Below the pieces are notes generated by a model, which saw only the letters and a list, made by a program, of their open reading frames with translations, ran no database searches and had not been told where the DNA came from. Position numbers and translations under genes: made by a program. A stretch of 41,854 bases of DNA from Bifidobacterium stellenboschense. Lineage in GTDB: Bacteria > Actinomycetota > Actinomycetes > Actinomycetales > Bifidobacteriaceae. The stretch is taken from NCBI RefSeq assembly GCF_000741785.1, contig NZ_JGZP01000018.1, positions 1 through 41,854 on the forward strand. Direction: 5' to 3'. This document shows positions 17,594 to 26,929 of this stretch, in pieces. Each line of letters starts with the position of its first letter. The stretch's first letter is position 1.

Positions 17594-18781
17594 CTATGCG
17601 GTGAACAGCGTGCCGGGGAACCCGCCGGAGACGACGGCCGTGCGGTCGGCCTTGAGCACGGCGCACTCGAACGTGAGTCCCGGGTGGAGCGCTGCCAGCC
17701 GCGCGTGCAGCGTGTTCGGATCGGCGACGAACAGCGCGGTCGCCAGTCCGTCGGCCAACGCGGTCGGGTAGGCGCGAAGCGCGGCAGGAGCGGGGTGCGC
17801 CGCGGTGCCGTCCGTCTTGCGGGAATCATGGTCTGTGTCCGTGTCCGCGGCCGGCACGGACACCCACGTCGCGGCCACGTCGTCGACCGGCAGTCCGTCG
17901 ATCGCGTTGAGCAGATGATGGACCGTCACCGTCGTGCGCTCGTCGGGCGTGGTCGCCGTCCAGCGGCGGCGGCTCGGCGCGCTCGCGCAGAACGCGCCGC
18001 GGGTGACGTTCGCCGTGCCGACCGCGCGGGAATCGTCGGACGGGTCTTCGAGGGCGATGGCGACGGGCACGGGGGAATCGAGGAGGAGGTCGCCGCCGGC
18101 GTCGATGACGAAATCCGAGATGGCTGCGAGACGAGCGGCGATGAGGTCGACGAGGTAGCCTTTGCCACAGGCCCCGAAATCGAGGGAGACCGGGCGGCGG
18201 GTGACGAGCGTCGTGCCGTGATCGCCGGTGCGCGTCACGTCCTCGCGCCACGTCGGGCGGCCATGGATCGCGCCGAGCGCGCCGCCGCTCGTGCCGGGGA
18301 ACAGGGTGAACGAGTAGCGGGCGTCGTAGCCGAGACGGATGAGGTCCTCGCCGACGCACGGGTCGATGGCGCCGTCCGTCGCCTCGCACAACAGATCGTA
18401 GAGGTCGAACAGCGGGCCCGCCCAATCGGGGAACGTGAACGCGCCGCCGTGCTCCGCGCGGCGCATCCTGGACACGAGGGAACCGGTGCGGAACCGCGAT
18501 AGGGCGGACTCATACTGGTCGATGAACTCGTCGATCTCGTCATAGACGCCGGGGGAGGCCATGAGATCGGTAAGACTGAGGTTGCTGAGCAGGCCGTCGA
18601 TACCGGTTCCGGATCGCACCGATGCGTCCAGCATGGCGACGACATCGGGGTTGGGCGACACCTCCTCGTACCGTCCGTCATCGATTTCCTTGGCCGACTG
18701 CACGATGATTCCGGTGCCCAGGGCGCGCGGGAAGGCCATCGTGTGCGGCATGCGTTCGGCGAGTGACGTCATACCGCCCAT
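17594..18781 (-). CDS. apbE: FAD:protein FMN transferase (ApbE)
   Basis: Enzyme of about 395 residues that splits FAD and attaches FMN covalently to a Thr in FMN-binding domains of extracytoplasmic proteins. ApbE signatures are LDFGACGKGYLVD (family consensus around GG.AKGY.VD), VIDAGGDLLL and, near the C-terminus, TALADGLATALFV. No lipobox or signal peptide is obvious, so flavinylation before export or an unrecognised start is possible. Start is uncertain: ATGs at 18781 and 18772 both lack a good ribosome site. The best candidate target in the window is the FMN-binding lipoprotein at 33482-34054. It follows the RCC1-type gene on the same strand, separated by a hairpin. The residue positions suggest an intact enzyme. 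Confidence 0.9.
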   Translation of the reverse strand: MGGMTSLAERMPHTMAFPRALGTGIIVQSAKEIDDGRYEEVSPNPDVVAMLDASVRSGTGIDGLLSNLSLTDLMASPGVYDEIDEFIDQYESALSRFRTGSLVSRMRRAEHGGAFTFPDWAGPLFDLYDLLCEATDGAIDPCVGEDLIRLGYDARYSFTLFPGTSGGALGAIHGRPTWREDVTRTGDHGTTLVTRRPVSLDFGACGKGYLVDLIAARLAAISDFVIDAGGDLLLDSPVPVAIALEDPSDDSRAVGTANVTRGAFCASAPSRRRWTATTPDERTTVTVHHLLNAIDGLPVDDVAATWVSVPAADTDTDHDSRKTDGTAAHPAPAALRAYPTALADGLATALFVADPNTLHARLAALHPGLTFECAVLKADRTAVVSGGFPGTLFTA

Positions 18782-18784
18782 TGT

Positions 18785-18828
18785 AGGTGGATGGTCCGGT
18801 GGGTTTCACGTTCCCGGATCATCCACCT
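18785..18828 (-). terminator. Hairpin after the RCC1-repeat gene
   Basis: AGGTGGATGGTCCGG (18785-18799) and 18814-18828 form a 15-bp stem with one G-T pair and a 14-base loop. The last base of the RCC1-repeat stop codon lies in it. It is immediately upstream of the apbE start, so apbE depends on read-through, a very short promoter, or translation start regulation. Confidence 0.65.
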
Positions 18829-21800
18829 CACTTGGCATTGACGTCAACCCCCTTGATGATGGTGCCGGCGGATTTGATGGGTGTGTAGGGCGCCGCGCTG
18901 GAATCCTGCTTCGTCACGAAGTCAAGGCGCTGCACCTTGCCGTTGCTCAACACCACATGATGATGCGCGAGACGTGAGCCGTTCGAGATTCCGGCGACCT
19001 TCTTCGGCCTGTTCCACGAGGGGTCCGTCCCCTCGCCCGAACCCCACGTCCACACGGTGCCATCGGTTTTGAGCGCATAGGTGAGACGGCCGCCGAAACT
19101 CATCTTCACATCACGTACGTCATCCATCACCTTGACGGGCGTATCCTTATGGGAATCGCATGTGCCGTCGCCGATAGCGCCGGAATATTCGTCGCCGTCA
19201 TCCGAGCTCGCGGCTGCGCATGCGCCCTTGTTGGAGCTCCAGCCCCACAGGGAGCCGTTCTCGTCCAGTGCGTACTTGGTGTCCGTGCCGTCCTGGCCCA
19301 TGTCGTTGTCCGAATAGACCATGCGGATGTCCGACAATCCATCGATCTTGCTCGCGGTCACGAGGGAGCCGTCGTAGCTGAGCGTCCAGACGCCCCCGCT
19401 CTCGTCGATCAGCGCGCCGCCGCCCTCATAGGTGTTCAGCAACGCCACGTCGTCGGGTGCGCCGTCGACCGGTTCCACCGGCGCGTCGGCGGGATCGCAG
19501 TCGCCGTAATCGCACACCGTCTGCACGACGGAACCGTCATCCTGCAACGCGATCAGGGACATGCCGCTTCGCGCGGAGATCGCCTTCACGCCGCGCAACG
19601 ATTCGAACCGCACAGGTTCGGTCATCGTATCGCCCATCGACGTGGAGTACCGTTTGCCCCATGTCCATACGGTGCCGTCGTTCTGTAGCGCGAAATAGGT
19701 GCCGCAGGCGATGGAGACCTGCTTCACGTCATCCATGCCGATGACCTTCGCCGGAACATCGGTGCCGGAGTAGGTGTCCGCGCCCGAATACGTCTCATGC
19801 ACGCCCGTGCCGAGCGAGCTCACGCCGCACAACGAGGAACTGGAACCCCACGCCCACAGCTGACCGGACTCGTCCACCGCGTAGCGTGCCGGCGAGTTGT
19901 CGCCGTAGACCGCCGAGATCTTCGGCAGCCCCTTCACCGTGACGCCGGGGCCGTCGGCCGCATAGTCGCCGTGCGTATCCCACTGTTTGACGGTGCCGTC
20001 ACGCTCCAGGGCCAGCGCGTAGCTGCCCTCGCCTCGGGTGTAGGGGAAGTCGGAGGCGTCGAGCACGCCGCCCTGATCGAACGGATTCACGGTGATGGAC
20101 TTCTTCGACTTCTTGCCGGTGCCGCCGTCACCGGAATCGTCTCCGTCACCGGAATCGTCTCCGTCGCCGTACTCGCGGATCGTGCCGCCGTACTTGAGCA
20201 GTTTGCGGTCGGGGCCAGCGTACAGCCGCGTGCGCAGCGGGCCGGCCCGGTAGGAGTCGTTGTAGAAGCGCGAGAAATCGGTGCGCAGTTCGATTGCGCC
20301 GTCATAGCCGGCGGACGCCCAGGAGCTCGGCGAGGTGAGCAACGTCGCCGTCATGCGCAGCTGCCGCGCCCGTTGCGCCCACTGCTTCGGAATCGCCGAC
20401 CCATCGAACTTGCGGTTGACCTTGTCCCTATCCAGGTCGGTCAGACCGCCGCTGGAGCTGTTCATGCCGAGATAATACTCATGCCGGCGCAGACCATACA
20501 GCAGATCGTAGAAGCGCATCATCGCACGCACCGCCAGCAGATAATACGTGCGCGTGAGCGCGACCTCCTCCATGTCCACATCGCTTTGCGCGCGCAGGCA
20601 GTTCGCCCAATGTCTGCCCGCCTCGGCATAGGCGATCGTCGCGATGTTGATGAGCTGATTGGCGGTGGTGCCGTCGTCGCCCGCCTTGAGGAACTCCTTG
20701 AGCCCCGGTGTGAACGACGCCGTGGTGAGCGCCAGCTTGTATCCGCCCATGACCGCGTTCGCATACGGGATCTTGCCGGTCACATAGTCGGCGGCCTTGC
20801 CGGCGAGTTTGTCGTTGACCTGTTCCTTCACATATTCTTGCAACGGCTTGCGCGAGGCGTCCGCCATCTTCTTCGCGCGTTTCTTGTAGTTGGCGACGAG
20901 CTTGCGGGAATCCTTGTCGGCGAGCGAGCTCTCATCGACCTTCCGGAGGGCGTCGAGTTGGGCGAGATAGCTGGACGAGACGCTGCCCGCCGTGTCCATC
21001 GCGTTGAGATAGGAGAGCATGCCGCCCACCGCGGTGCCCGCCTTGTCCATGCCATTCGTGATCGTGTCGAGCTTCTCGGCCCGGTACGCCTGCTTCTCGG
21101 TCAGTTTCCTGCGCATGATGCCGACGCTGCCCGACTCCGTGACCGCCGTGATGCGCTTGTCCGCCTCCGTCGCCAGCTCGCCCATGTTCGCCGCATCCAG
21201 TCCGGCTTGGATATACGAGTTGCTGTTCGTGTAGAACGTACCGACGTCGTTGATGGAATCGTGCCATGTCCGCTCATCCGACTTCTCGTCCGCGGGCACC
21301 GCGGAAAACTCGTCGGTGAGCAGTGATTCGAACGCCATATCGGCGGCCTTTTCGCTGTACGTGGTACCGAGTCCGGGCACCAGCATGGAGACGTCGAAAT
21401 GGTTGAGTGCGAAGACGAACGTGTACATGCCGCTGTAGTCGGCGTCGTCCGGATCGCTGGTCTCGTCGCCGCCGTTGAGCATCGCGCTCGCGGATGCCAC
21501 GTCGGAACCAAGTTCGTCGAAGTCCTCCATCATCGTCCAGAACGTCGCCTTCGGGGCGTCAATGATGAGCAGCGACTCGTCGGCGTTCATCGTCCACCCC
21601 GCGTTCGCAAGATACAGCGCCTGCTCCAATGGCAGCAGCACGCCCAGCTCCTCCGTCTCCAACGTGCGCATGGGGAAGCTGTCCTGCACGATCGGGATCC
21701 GTTCGACGCCGTCATCGGTGCTGCTTGTGAGATACACGTTCGCATAGCCGAGCCGGCGCGACACCTCGATTGTGTACCATCCGCGCCGGAACGTGATCGT

Positions 21801-22070
21801 CATCGGCGTGACGATCACATCCATGCCGGTCGCGGTCGCGATGTCGGAGGGCTTCGCGTAGATGTACGCGTTATTGACGATGCCCACGTCCATCGTGTGC
21901 AGGTCCGCGGCCGAGTCAAGCATCGCGCCGACGTTCAGTGTCGCGATGGAGATGTTGTCGATGCCGTTCGTCGAAGCCGTCGCGACCGGGGCGGCGACGG
22001 TGAGCACGGCGACGAGCGCGGCGAGCGCGGCGCGCAGCATCAGACGGAGTCGGCGTTGTGAGTGTCTCAT
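18828..22070 (-). CDS. Large secreted protein with RCC1-like repeats
   Basis: A 1080-residue exported protein of unknown function. After a signal peptide (hydrophobic LRAALAALVAVLTVAAPVATA) comes a long mixed region (about 40-620) with no family I recognise, containing helical, charged stretches. An acidic Gly/Asp/Ser linker (about 635-655) follows. The C-terminal third (about 675-1060) has RCC1-type beta-propeller repeats, each with a core like YALKTDGTVWTWG, YFALQNDGTVWTWG or YAVDESGQLWAWG. RCC1 repeats in bacterial surface proteins usually serve binding. ATG 22070 lies 2 bases after the upstream gene's stop, so the two are one operon and probably translationally coupled. There is no LPXTG-like signal at the end. 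Confidence 0.85.
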   Translation of the reverse strand: MRHSQRRLRLMLRAALAALVAVLTVAAPVATASTNGIDNISIATLNVGAMLDSAADLHTMDVGIVNNAYIYAKPSDIATATGMDVIVTPMTITFRRGWYTIEVSRRLGYANVYLTSSTDDGVERIPIVQDSFPMRTLETEELGVLLPLEQALYLANAGWTMNADESLLIIDAPKATFWTMMEDFDELGSDVASASAMLNGGDETSDPDDADYSGMYTFVFALNHFDVSMLVPGLGTTYSEKAADMAFESLLTDEFSAVPADEKSDERTWHDSINDVGTFYTNSNSYIQAGLDAANMGELATEADKRITAVTESGSVGIMRRKLTEKQAYRAEKLDTITNGMDKAGTAVGGMLSYLNAMDTAGSVSSSYLAQLDALRKVDESSLADKDSRKLVANYKKRAKKMADASRKPLQEYVKEQVNDKLAGKAADYVTGKIPYANAVMGGYKLALTTASFTPGLKEFLKAGDDGTTANQLINIATIAYAEAGRHWANCLRAQSDVDMEEVALTRTYYLLAVRAMMRFYDLLYGLRRHEYYLGMNSSSGGLTDLDRDKVNRKFDGSAIPKQWAQRARQLRMTATLLTSPSSWASAGYDGAIELRTDFSRFYNDSYRAGPLRTRLYAGPDRKLLKYGGTIREYGDGDDSGDGDDSGDGGTGKKSKKSITVNPFDQGGVLDASDFPYTRGEGSYALALERDGTVKQWDTHGDYAADGPGVTVKGLPKISAVYGDNSPARYAVDESGQLWAWGSSSSLCGVSSLGTGVHETYSGADTYSGTDVPAKVIGMDDVKQVSIACGTYFALQNDGTVWTWGKRYSTSMGDTMTEPVRFESLRGVKAISARSGMSLIALQDDGSVVQTVCDYGDCDPADAPVEPVDGAPDDVALLNTYEGGGALIDESGGVWTLSYDGSLVTASKIDGLSDIRMVYSDNDMGQDGTDTKYALDENGSLWGWSSNKGACAAASSDDGDEYSGAIGDGTCDSHKDTPVKVMDDVRDVKMSFGGRLTYALKTDGTVWTWGSGEGTDPSWNRPKKVAGISNGSRLAHHHVVLSNGKVQRLDFVTKQDSSAAPYTPIKSAGTIIKGVDVNAK
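20128..20163. repeat. Coding 18-bp tandem duplication
   Basis: TCACCGGAATCGTCTCCG occurs twice in a row (20128-20145, 20146-20163), giving a doubled DDSGDG in the acidic linker before the RCC1-like repeats. Probably replication slippage in a tolerant linker. Confidence 0.85.
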
Positions 22071-22072
22071 GG

Positions 22073-22924
22073 TCACTGCCCGTCCGATTCGTTGGCGTCG
22101 TTCGTGCCGCTGCCGTTTGTGCCGTCGTTCGCGGGATTCGCCGCGTACTCGGGGAATCCACCGAGCAACGCGTTCGACAGGTCGGCGGTCATCCGCACCT
22201 TCCAATCGCCGTCGTGTTCGACGAGTTGCATGTCGACCTCGTACCGCTTCGTGGGCGCGTTCGTGGCAGAGAGTTTGTCGTTGAACAGTTTCGTCGCCTG
22301 CTGTTCTGCCTTGCGTGCGTCGGCACCCTGGCCTGATCCCGCCTTCGCCGCCGCTTCGGCATACTTGTCCATGAACGCCTTATCCGTGGCGATCCGCGCG
22401 AAATCCACGTTGGTGATGGTCGCCTTGATCGTGCATGTGCCCGAACAGGTGAGTCCCTTGCCGTGCAGATCGTAGGAGAGATGCGTGCGCATCGGCGCGG
22501 TCATGCCGCCAAGCGAGACCTTGCCGCCGGTGCCGTTCGCCGCGAGCAGGTTCGTGACGGTCGTTTCGTCGCCGTTACGATAGGCGTCGAGGAATTCGAT
22601 GGCGGCACCGGAAGGACCATGTACGGTGCGCGACCGGTAGAGCAGCCATCCGTCCACCGCCAGCAGCACGACGATCACGGCGACTATGGCGGCGATGATG
22701 CGTTTCGCGGGGCGTCGTTTCGTGCGGGTCGGCGTCGATGTTGGCGTTGATACGGTCGTCGAGGTGGTCGTCGGTGCGGTCCGTTGCGCGGGGAGGGGAA
22801 CTTGCGGCACCGGGGGCCGCGGTGTTGGGGACTGTGGTGCCGGCGGCTGCGGTGCTCGGGGTTGTGGTGTTTGGGACCGTGGACGTGCGGGGAACGGGGG
22901 TTGGATGTTGCGCTGATCGACCAT
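22073..22924 (-). CDS. Pro-rich single-pass membrane protein
   Basis: A 283-residue protein, first in a two-gene unit with the RCC1-repeat protein. The N-terminal 65 residues are Pro/Thr-rich (PQPRAPQPPAPQSPTPRPP) and probably cytoplasmic and unstructured. A basic stretch (TKRRPAKR) precedes a membrane helix (about 75-95). The outside domain (100-265) resembles the NTF2-like/DUF4878 type of lumenal domain (GAAIEFLDAYRNGDETTVTNLL near its start), followed by a Gly/Asn/Asp tail. Two cysteines (LTCSGTCT) may form a disulfide. ATG 22924 follows AAGGAAG. Function unknown; it may hold or export its partner. Confidence 0.82.
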   Translation of the reverse strand: MVDQRNIQPPFPARPRSQTPQPRAPQPPAPQSPTPRPPVPQVPLPAQRTAPTTTSTTVSTPTSTPTRTKRRPAKRIIAAIVAVIVVLLAVDGWLLYRSRTVHGPSGAAIEFLDAYRNGDETTVTNLLAANGTGGKVSLGGMTAPMRTHLSYDLHGKGLTCSGTCTIKATITNVDFARIATDKAFMDKYAEAAAKAGSGQGADARKAEQQATKLFNDKLSATNAPTKRYEVDMQLVEHDGDWKVRMTADLSNALLGGFPEYAANPANDGTNGSGTNDANESDGQ

Positions 22925-23268
22925 GATGCGCTTCCTTAGCGTCGGCTCGTCTTCTCGTGACTCCCATTATAGGGGCGCGTTATGGGTCGCACGGGACTGA
23001 GGGCTGTCGAGGCGCGCGGAGGGTGGGGTGGGGATTGTGGTTCCTCCCGCTGGCGGGAGGGGGCACGTAGTGCCGGAGGGTGGTCGGTGGCGGCCCGTCA
23101 CCTTCCCGCGGGACCACCCCCAGTCGGCTTCGCCGACAGCCCCCGCCGGCGGGGGCGGAGTCATGGCGCGAGGATGCGTGGCCAAACGGATGCGCGGCGG
23201 CCCCCGCCGGCGGGGGCGGTGTCGGTGCTAGGATTGACGCGGTGTCAATGAGGTCACGGAGGTTGCAT
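22925..23268. repeat. Intergenic region with three palindromic elements
   Basis: A divergent gap between the Pro-rich protein and the symporter. Copies of the modular element lie at 23043-23085 (CCTCCCGCTGGCGGGAGG, GGCAC/GTGCC hairpin, GGAGGGTGGTC tail) and, facing it, 23112-23156 (GACCACCCCC, GTCGGC/GCCGAC hairpin, GCCCCCGCCGGCGGGGGC). A third bare palindrome GCCCCCGCCGGCGGGGGC is at 23200-23217. The symporter ribosome site GGAGG lies just before 23269. Confidence 0.8.
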
Positions 23269-24648
23269 ATGACGGATGACGCTGTACGGGTCAAGGACCT
23301 GCCCACCCCGAAGATCTGGGCGTTCGCGGTCGGGCAGTTCGGCTGGGCGCTGCTGAGCGGCATCATCTCGAACTGGCTCGTCTACTTCTATCAGCCGGAC
23401 AACGAGACCATCGCCCAAGGCCAGACCGTGTTCGTGCCGCAGGGACTCGCCGTGCTCGGCGTCGTCACCGTGGTGGGCGGCATCACCGCGTTCGCCCGCT
23501 TCTTCGACGCGTTCATCGACCCGGCCGTCGCCTCCCTCTCCGACCGCTGCGACGCGCGCGCCGGCCGCCGCATGCCGTTCCTCAAGTTCGCGGCCCTCCC
23601 GCTCGCGCTCGTCACCGTGCTCGTCTTCTGGAGTCCGGTCAACGGCACGAGTTGGGCGAACGCGGCCGTGCTGTTTGTCACCGTGATTGGCTACTACATC
23701 GCGCTTACGTTCTATTGCACGCCGTACAACGCGCTCATCGCCGAGCTCGGCCACGATTCCAAGCAGCAGCTCGCCATCTCCACCGCCATCTCGTTCACGT
23801 GGGTGTTCGGCACGGCCGTCGCCTACGTCGCGCCCGTCATCTGGGGCGGATTCGTGCCGACGCTCGGCCGCGTGGATGCGATCCGCGTCACGTTCACGAT
23901 CATGGCGGCGGTCGCGTTCGTGTGCATGCTCGTGCCGCCGCTCGCCATCCGCGAGAAGGACTACGTCGATTCGCAGCCCACGTCCGAATCGACGGTCGAA
24001 TCATTGAAGCAGACGTTCGGCGACGGCGAATTCCGCAAGTTCGTCTGCTCCGACGTCGTCTACTGGGTGGCGATCACCACGTTCCAGACCGGCCTGCCGT
24101 TCTTCGTGACCTCGCTGCTGAAACTCCCCGAGACCACGACCACCGTCTACTTCGTCTTGATGACCGGCGTCTCCGTGCTGTTCTACGTGCCCGTCAACCT
24201 GCTTGCCAATCGGGTGGGCAAGAAGCGGCTGCTGCTCGTCGCGTTCGTGATCTTCACCTGCGCGTTCGCGTTCGCCGGCGCGCTCGGCTCCGGCGCGGTC
24301 GCGTTCCTCCCGCCGATGGTGCAGGGCGTGCTGCTGTCGGTCGTGGGTGCGGTGCCGATGGCCGCGTTCGGCATCCTGCCGCAGGCGATCGTCGCCAACA
24401 TCGCCGACGCCAGTTCGAAGACCACCGGACAGGACCGTCAGGGCATGTTCTATGCGGCACGCACGTTCGCGATGAAAATGGGCCAGTCCGTCGCGATGCT
24501 GCTGTTCACCGGCGTCTCCACGATCGGCATGGCGTCCGGCGCCGGCTACCGCATCGCCGCCGTATGCGCCGCGATACTGTGCGGCATCGGCGGCATCGTC
24601 TTCGCCTTCTACGACGAGCACAAGGTGCTCTCCGTGCTGGAACATTGA
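23269..24648 (+). CDS. GPH-family sugar:cation symporter
   Basis: A 459-residue membrane transporter of the glycoside-pentoside-hexuronide group (MFS_2 type), with about twelve helices. Family features include FDAFIDPAVASLSDRCDARAGRRMPFL (the D..D.....R....GRRRP region of GPH carriers), FYCTPYNALIAELGHD in helix 4-5, and TGQDRQGMFYAARTFAMKMGQS in the second half. ATG 23269 is chosen because GGAGG sits eight bases upstream; a start at 23248 is weaker. It stands alone, with no glycosidase or LacI regulator beside it, so the sugar is unknown. A long hairpin follows the stop. Confidence 0.9.
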   Translation: MTDDAVRVKDLPTPKIWAFAVGQFGWALLSGIISNWLVYFYQPDNETIAQGQTVFVPQGLAVLGVVTVVGGITAFARFFDAFIDPAVASLSDRCDARAGRRMPFLKFAALPLALVTVLVFWSPVNGTSWANAAVLFVTVIGYYIALTFYCTPYNALIAELGHDSKQQLAISTAISFTWVFGTAVAYVAPVIWGGFVPTLGRVDAIRVTFTIMAAVAFVCMLVPPLAIREKDYVDSQPTSESTVESLKQTFGDGEFRKFVCSDVVYWVAITTFQTGLPFFVTSLLKLPETTTTVYFVLMTGVSVLFYVPVNLLANRVGKKRLLLVAFVIFTCAFAFAGALGSGAVAFLPPMVQGVLLSVVGAVPMAAFGILPQAIVANIADASSKTTGQDRQGMFYAARTFAMKMGQSVAMLLFTGVSTIGMASGAGYRIAAVCAAILCGIGGIVFAFYDEHKVLSVLEH

Positions 24649-24651
24649 CGC

Positions 24652-24701
24652 CGCGCGATTTTGGTGCGCAAACGGGGCGTTTCGCGCACCAAAATCGCGC
24701 G
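24652..24701 (+). terminator. Very long hairpin after the symporter gene
   Basis: CGCGCGATTTTGGTGCGC (24652-24669) is perfectly inverted at 24684-24701. The loop adds an inner AAACG/CGTTT stem, so almost the whole 50 bases can fold. It starts three bases after the symporter stop. No T-run follows. It may be a terminator or a palindromic repeat that landed there. Confidence 0.75.
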
Positions 24702-24726
24702 TATGGATGATGGGTCGGTGTGACGT

Positions 24727-24798
24727 GCTCCCGCCGGCGGGAGCGGGGAGCGACCACCCTCAGTCTCACTGCGTTCGACAGCTCCCGCCGGCGGGAGC
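24727..24798. repeat. Two copies of the palindrome GCTCCCGCCGGCGGGAGC
   Basis: The 18-bp palindrome occurs at 24727-24744 and 24781-24798; the bases between (GACCACCCTCAGTC-like) are the tail of the modular element. The rest of 24649-25057 has no supported gene but turns AT-rich after 24918. It probably contains the promoter of the iron permease: TATATAT at 24951-24957 is a candidate -10, and GGAAA/TTTCC at 24919-24934 is a small inverted repeat. Confidence 0.7.
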
Positions 24799-25057
24799 AG
24801 AAGAGGAGACAGGGCGTGTTCCGCGATGTGGGACGGGCGACGGGCGACGGGTGGGTGCGTTCGCGATGTGAGATGGTGCAAACGCTGTCAGTCGCGGGGA
24901 ATCGTGGCGAAAATGTGAGGAAACGATGATTTCCGCCGCGGATTCATCGTTATATATGCCGACTACCTCAGAACCCATCAAAAATCAAGACTGTTGTTCC
25001 GGGAATTTTTTCTCTATCGTTCTGAAGGATTGCGAAATTAGAGAGGAAGCCTTGGGA

Positions 25058-26839
25058 ATGTCCGCGTTGCTCAACCGTGCTCCGGTGAAGCTCATTGCGC
25101 TTGTCGGCGCGCTGATGATGATCGTCGCGATGGCCGTCACGCCGTTCGCCGCCGTCCCGCAGACCGCGCTCGCCGCCGATTCCTCGTCCGGACTGTCCTC
25201 CGCCACCAGCGATGCCACGAACTACAAGACGTGGGGCGCCGTCGCCGAGGCGATGGCCGAACAGCTGCAGGACGGCCAGAAGGAGTACGAGGACGGCAAC
25301 ACGTCCGGCGCGACCTCCGACTTCATGGCCGCGTACAACTCGATCTACGTCGCCTCCAACTTCACCGCCGTCGTGAACTCCACAATCGGCGCGGACAAGC
25401 AGTCCGCCCAGCAGCAGGCGTTCCAGGACATCCAGAACCTCTCCTACGTGCCCGGCAACAACGACGAGCTCGACCAGAAGATCACCGCGCTCGTCGCCGA
25501 CCTCGACGCCACCGCGCAGCAGCTCGACGCGAACACCGGGCTCGCCAAGCCGAAGGAGTACGCGAAGGCGCTGCAGGCTCAGCTCGACAAGGAGCGCAAG
25601 GAGCTCGACGCCAAAAAGAAGAAGAACCCGGGCAAGGGCAACCGCTCCTGGACCGACGTGGCCAACGAGATGCTCCCGATTCTCGACAACGCGTACAAGG
25701 CGTACGAGAAGGGCGACGGTGCCAAGGGCGCCACCCTCGTCAACAACGCGTATTACCAGTACTACGAGAAGCTCGGCTTCGAGAAGAACGTGATGAACGC
25801 GATTTCCGGCAACCGCGTCTCGCAGGTCGAATACCAGTTCAAGATGTGCCGTTCGGCGATGAACAAGGGCAAGGATCTGAAGTCCACGAAGAAGCTCGTC
25901 GACGACCTCAAGGCCATGCTCGTCAAGGACGCCGGCATCCTCGACGGCGGTGCCGCCGACAAGGAGGGCGGCTTCACGAAGTTCATCACCAGCGCCGTCG
26001 GCCAGGCGTTCCTCATCCTCATCCGCGAGGGTCTTGAGGCGCTGCTCGTCGTCGCCGCCGTGATCGCCTACCTCGTCAAGTCCGGCAACAAGCGCTTCAC
26101 CAAGTGGATCTATCTGGGCGTCGTCGTCGGCCTCGCCGGCTCCGGCATCATCGCCGTGATCTTCACGCTCCTGTTCGGCGGCTCCGGCCCGCAGCAGGAG
26201 ATCATGGAGGGCGTGTGCGCACTGATCGCCATGGGCATGCTCCTGTGGACCAGCAACTGGATGCTCAACAAGTCGAGCGTCGAGGCGTGGAACCGCTACA
26301 TCCGCACCAAGACCGAGGCGGCCGTCAAGTCCGTCTCCGAACAGGTCGAGGCCGGCGAGAAGGTGGCGTTCGGCACGATCGTCTCGCTCGCCATGCTGAG
26401 CTTCCTCGCCGTGTTCCGCGAGGGCGCCGAGACCGTGATCTTCTACCAGTCCATCTACTCGATGAGCCAGGATTCGAAGGGCATGTGGACGGGCGGCATC
26501 GCCGCGGCAGTCGTGCTGGTGATCATCTTCCTGATCATCCGCTTCACCTCCGTGAAGATTCCGATCGGCCCGTTCTTCCTCGTCACGTCGATCCTGATGT
26601 CCGTGCTGGTCGTCGTCTTCGCCGGCGGCGGCGTGCACGCGCTCATCGAAGGCGACCTGCTGCCCGCCATCTATCTGGACGGCGTGCCGACGAACGACTG
26701 GCTCGGCTTCTACCCGTACGTCGAGTGCATCGTCGCGCAGGTGCTCGCGGCCGTCGCCGTGATCGCGCTGTTCGTGGTCGGCTTCGCCAAGCAGCGCAAG
26801 CTCAAGGCGTCCGCCGCGAAGGCCGATTCCACCAAGTAA
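25058..26839 (+). CDS. bfeU: FTR1-family iron permease
   Basis: A 593-residue iron permease with a large extracytoplasmic N-terminal domain. After a signal/anchor helix (LIALVGALMMIVAMAVTPFAAV), residues about 35-305 form an outside helical domain rich in Lys, Asp and Gln. The C-terminal FTR1 domain has about seven helices with both iron motifs REGLE (323-327) and REGAE (454-458). FTR1 proteins pass iron inward; in the P19-linked type no multicopper oxidase is needed. ATG 25058 follows AGAGGAAG; the frame stays open further upstream, but the signal peptide supports this start. The gene heads a cluster matching B. breve bfeUO-sifABCDE and Campylobacter ftr1-p19. The symbol is taken from that gene order, recalled and not searched. 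Confidence 0.92.
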   Translation: MSALLNRAPVKLIALVGALMMIVAMAVTPFAAVPQTALAADSSSGLSSATSDATNYKTWGAVAEAMAEQLQDGQKEYEDGNTSGATSDFMAAYNSIYVASNFTAVVNSTIGADKQSAQQQAFQDIQNLSYVPGNNDELDQKITALVADLDATAQQLDANTGLAKPKEYAKALQAQLDKERKELDAKKKKNPGKGNRSWTDVANEMLPILDNAYKAYEKGDGAKGATLVNNAYYQYYEKLGFEKNVMNAISGNRVSQVEYQFKMCRSAMNKGKDLKSTKKLVDDLKAMLVKDAGILDGGAADKEGGFTKFITSAVGQAFLILIREGLEALLVVAAVIAYLVKSGNKRFTKWIYLGVVVGLAGSGIIAVIFTLLFGGSGPQQEIMEGVCALIAMGMLLWTSNWMLNKSSVEAWNRYIRTKTEAAVKSVSEQVEAGEKVAFGTIVSLAMLSFLAVFREGAETVIFYQSIYSMSQDSKGMWTGGIAAAVVLVIIFLIIRFTSVKIPIGPFFLVTSILMSVLVVVFAGGGVHALIEGDLLPAIYLDGVPTNDWLGFYPYVECIVAQVLAAVAVIALFVVGFAKQRKLKASAAKADSTK

Positions 26840-26929
26840 GACTTTCCCGAGTAATCGATAATTCAACCAACAAGCTGTGAAGTCCCTTTCGTGAGGTCCC
26901 CTTCACTCCCACAAGAAAAGGATAGAGAA

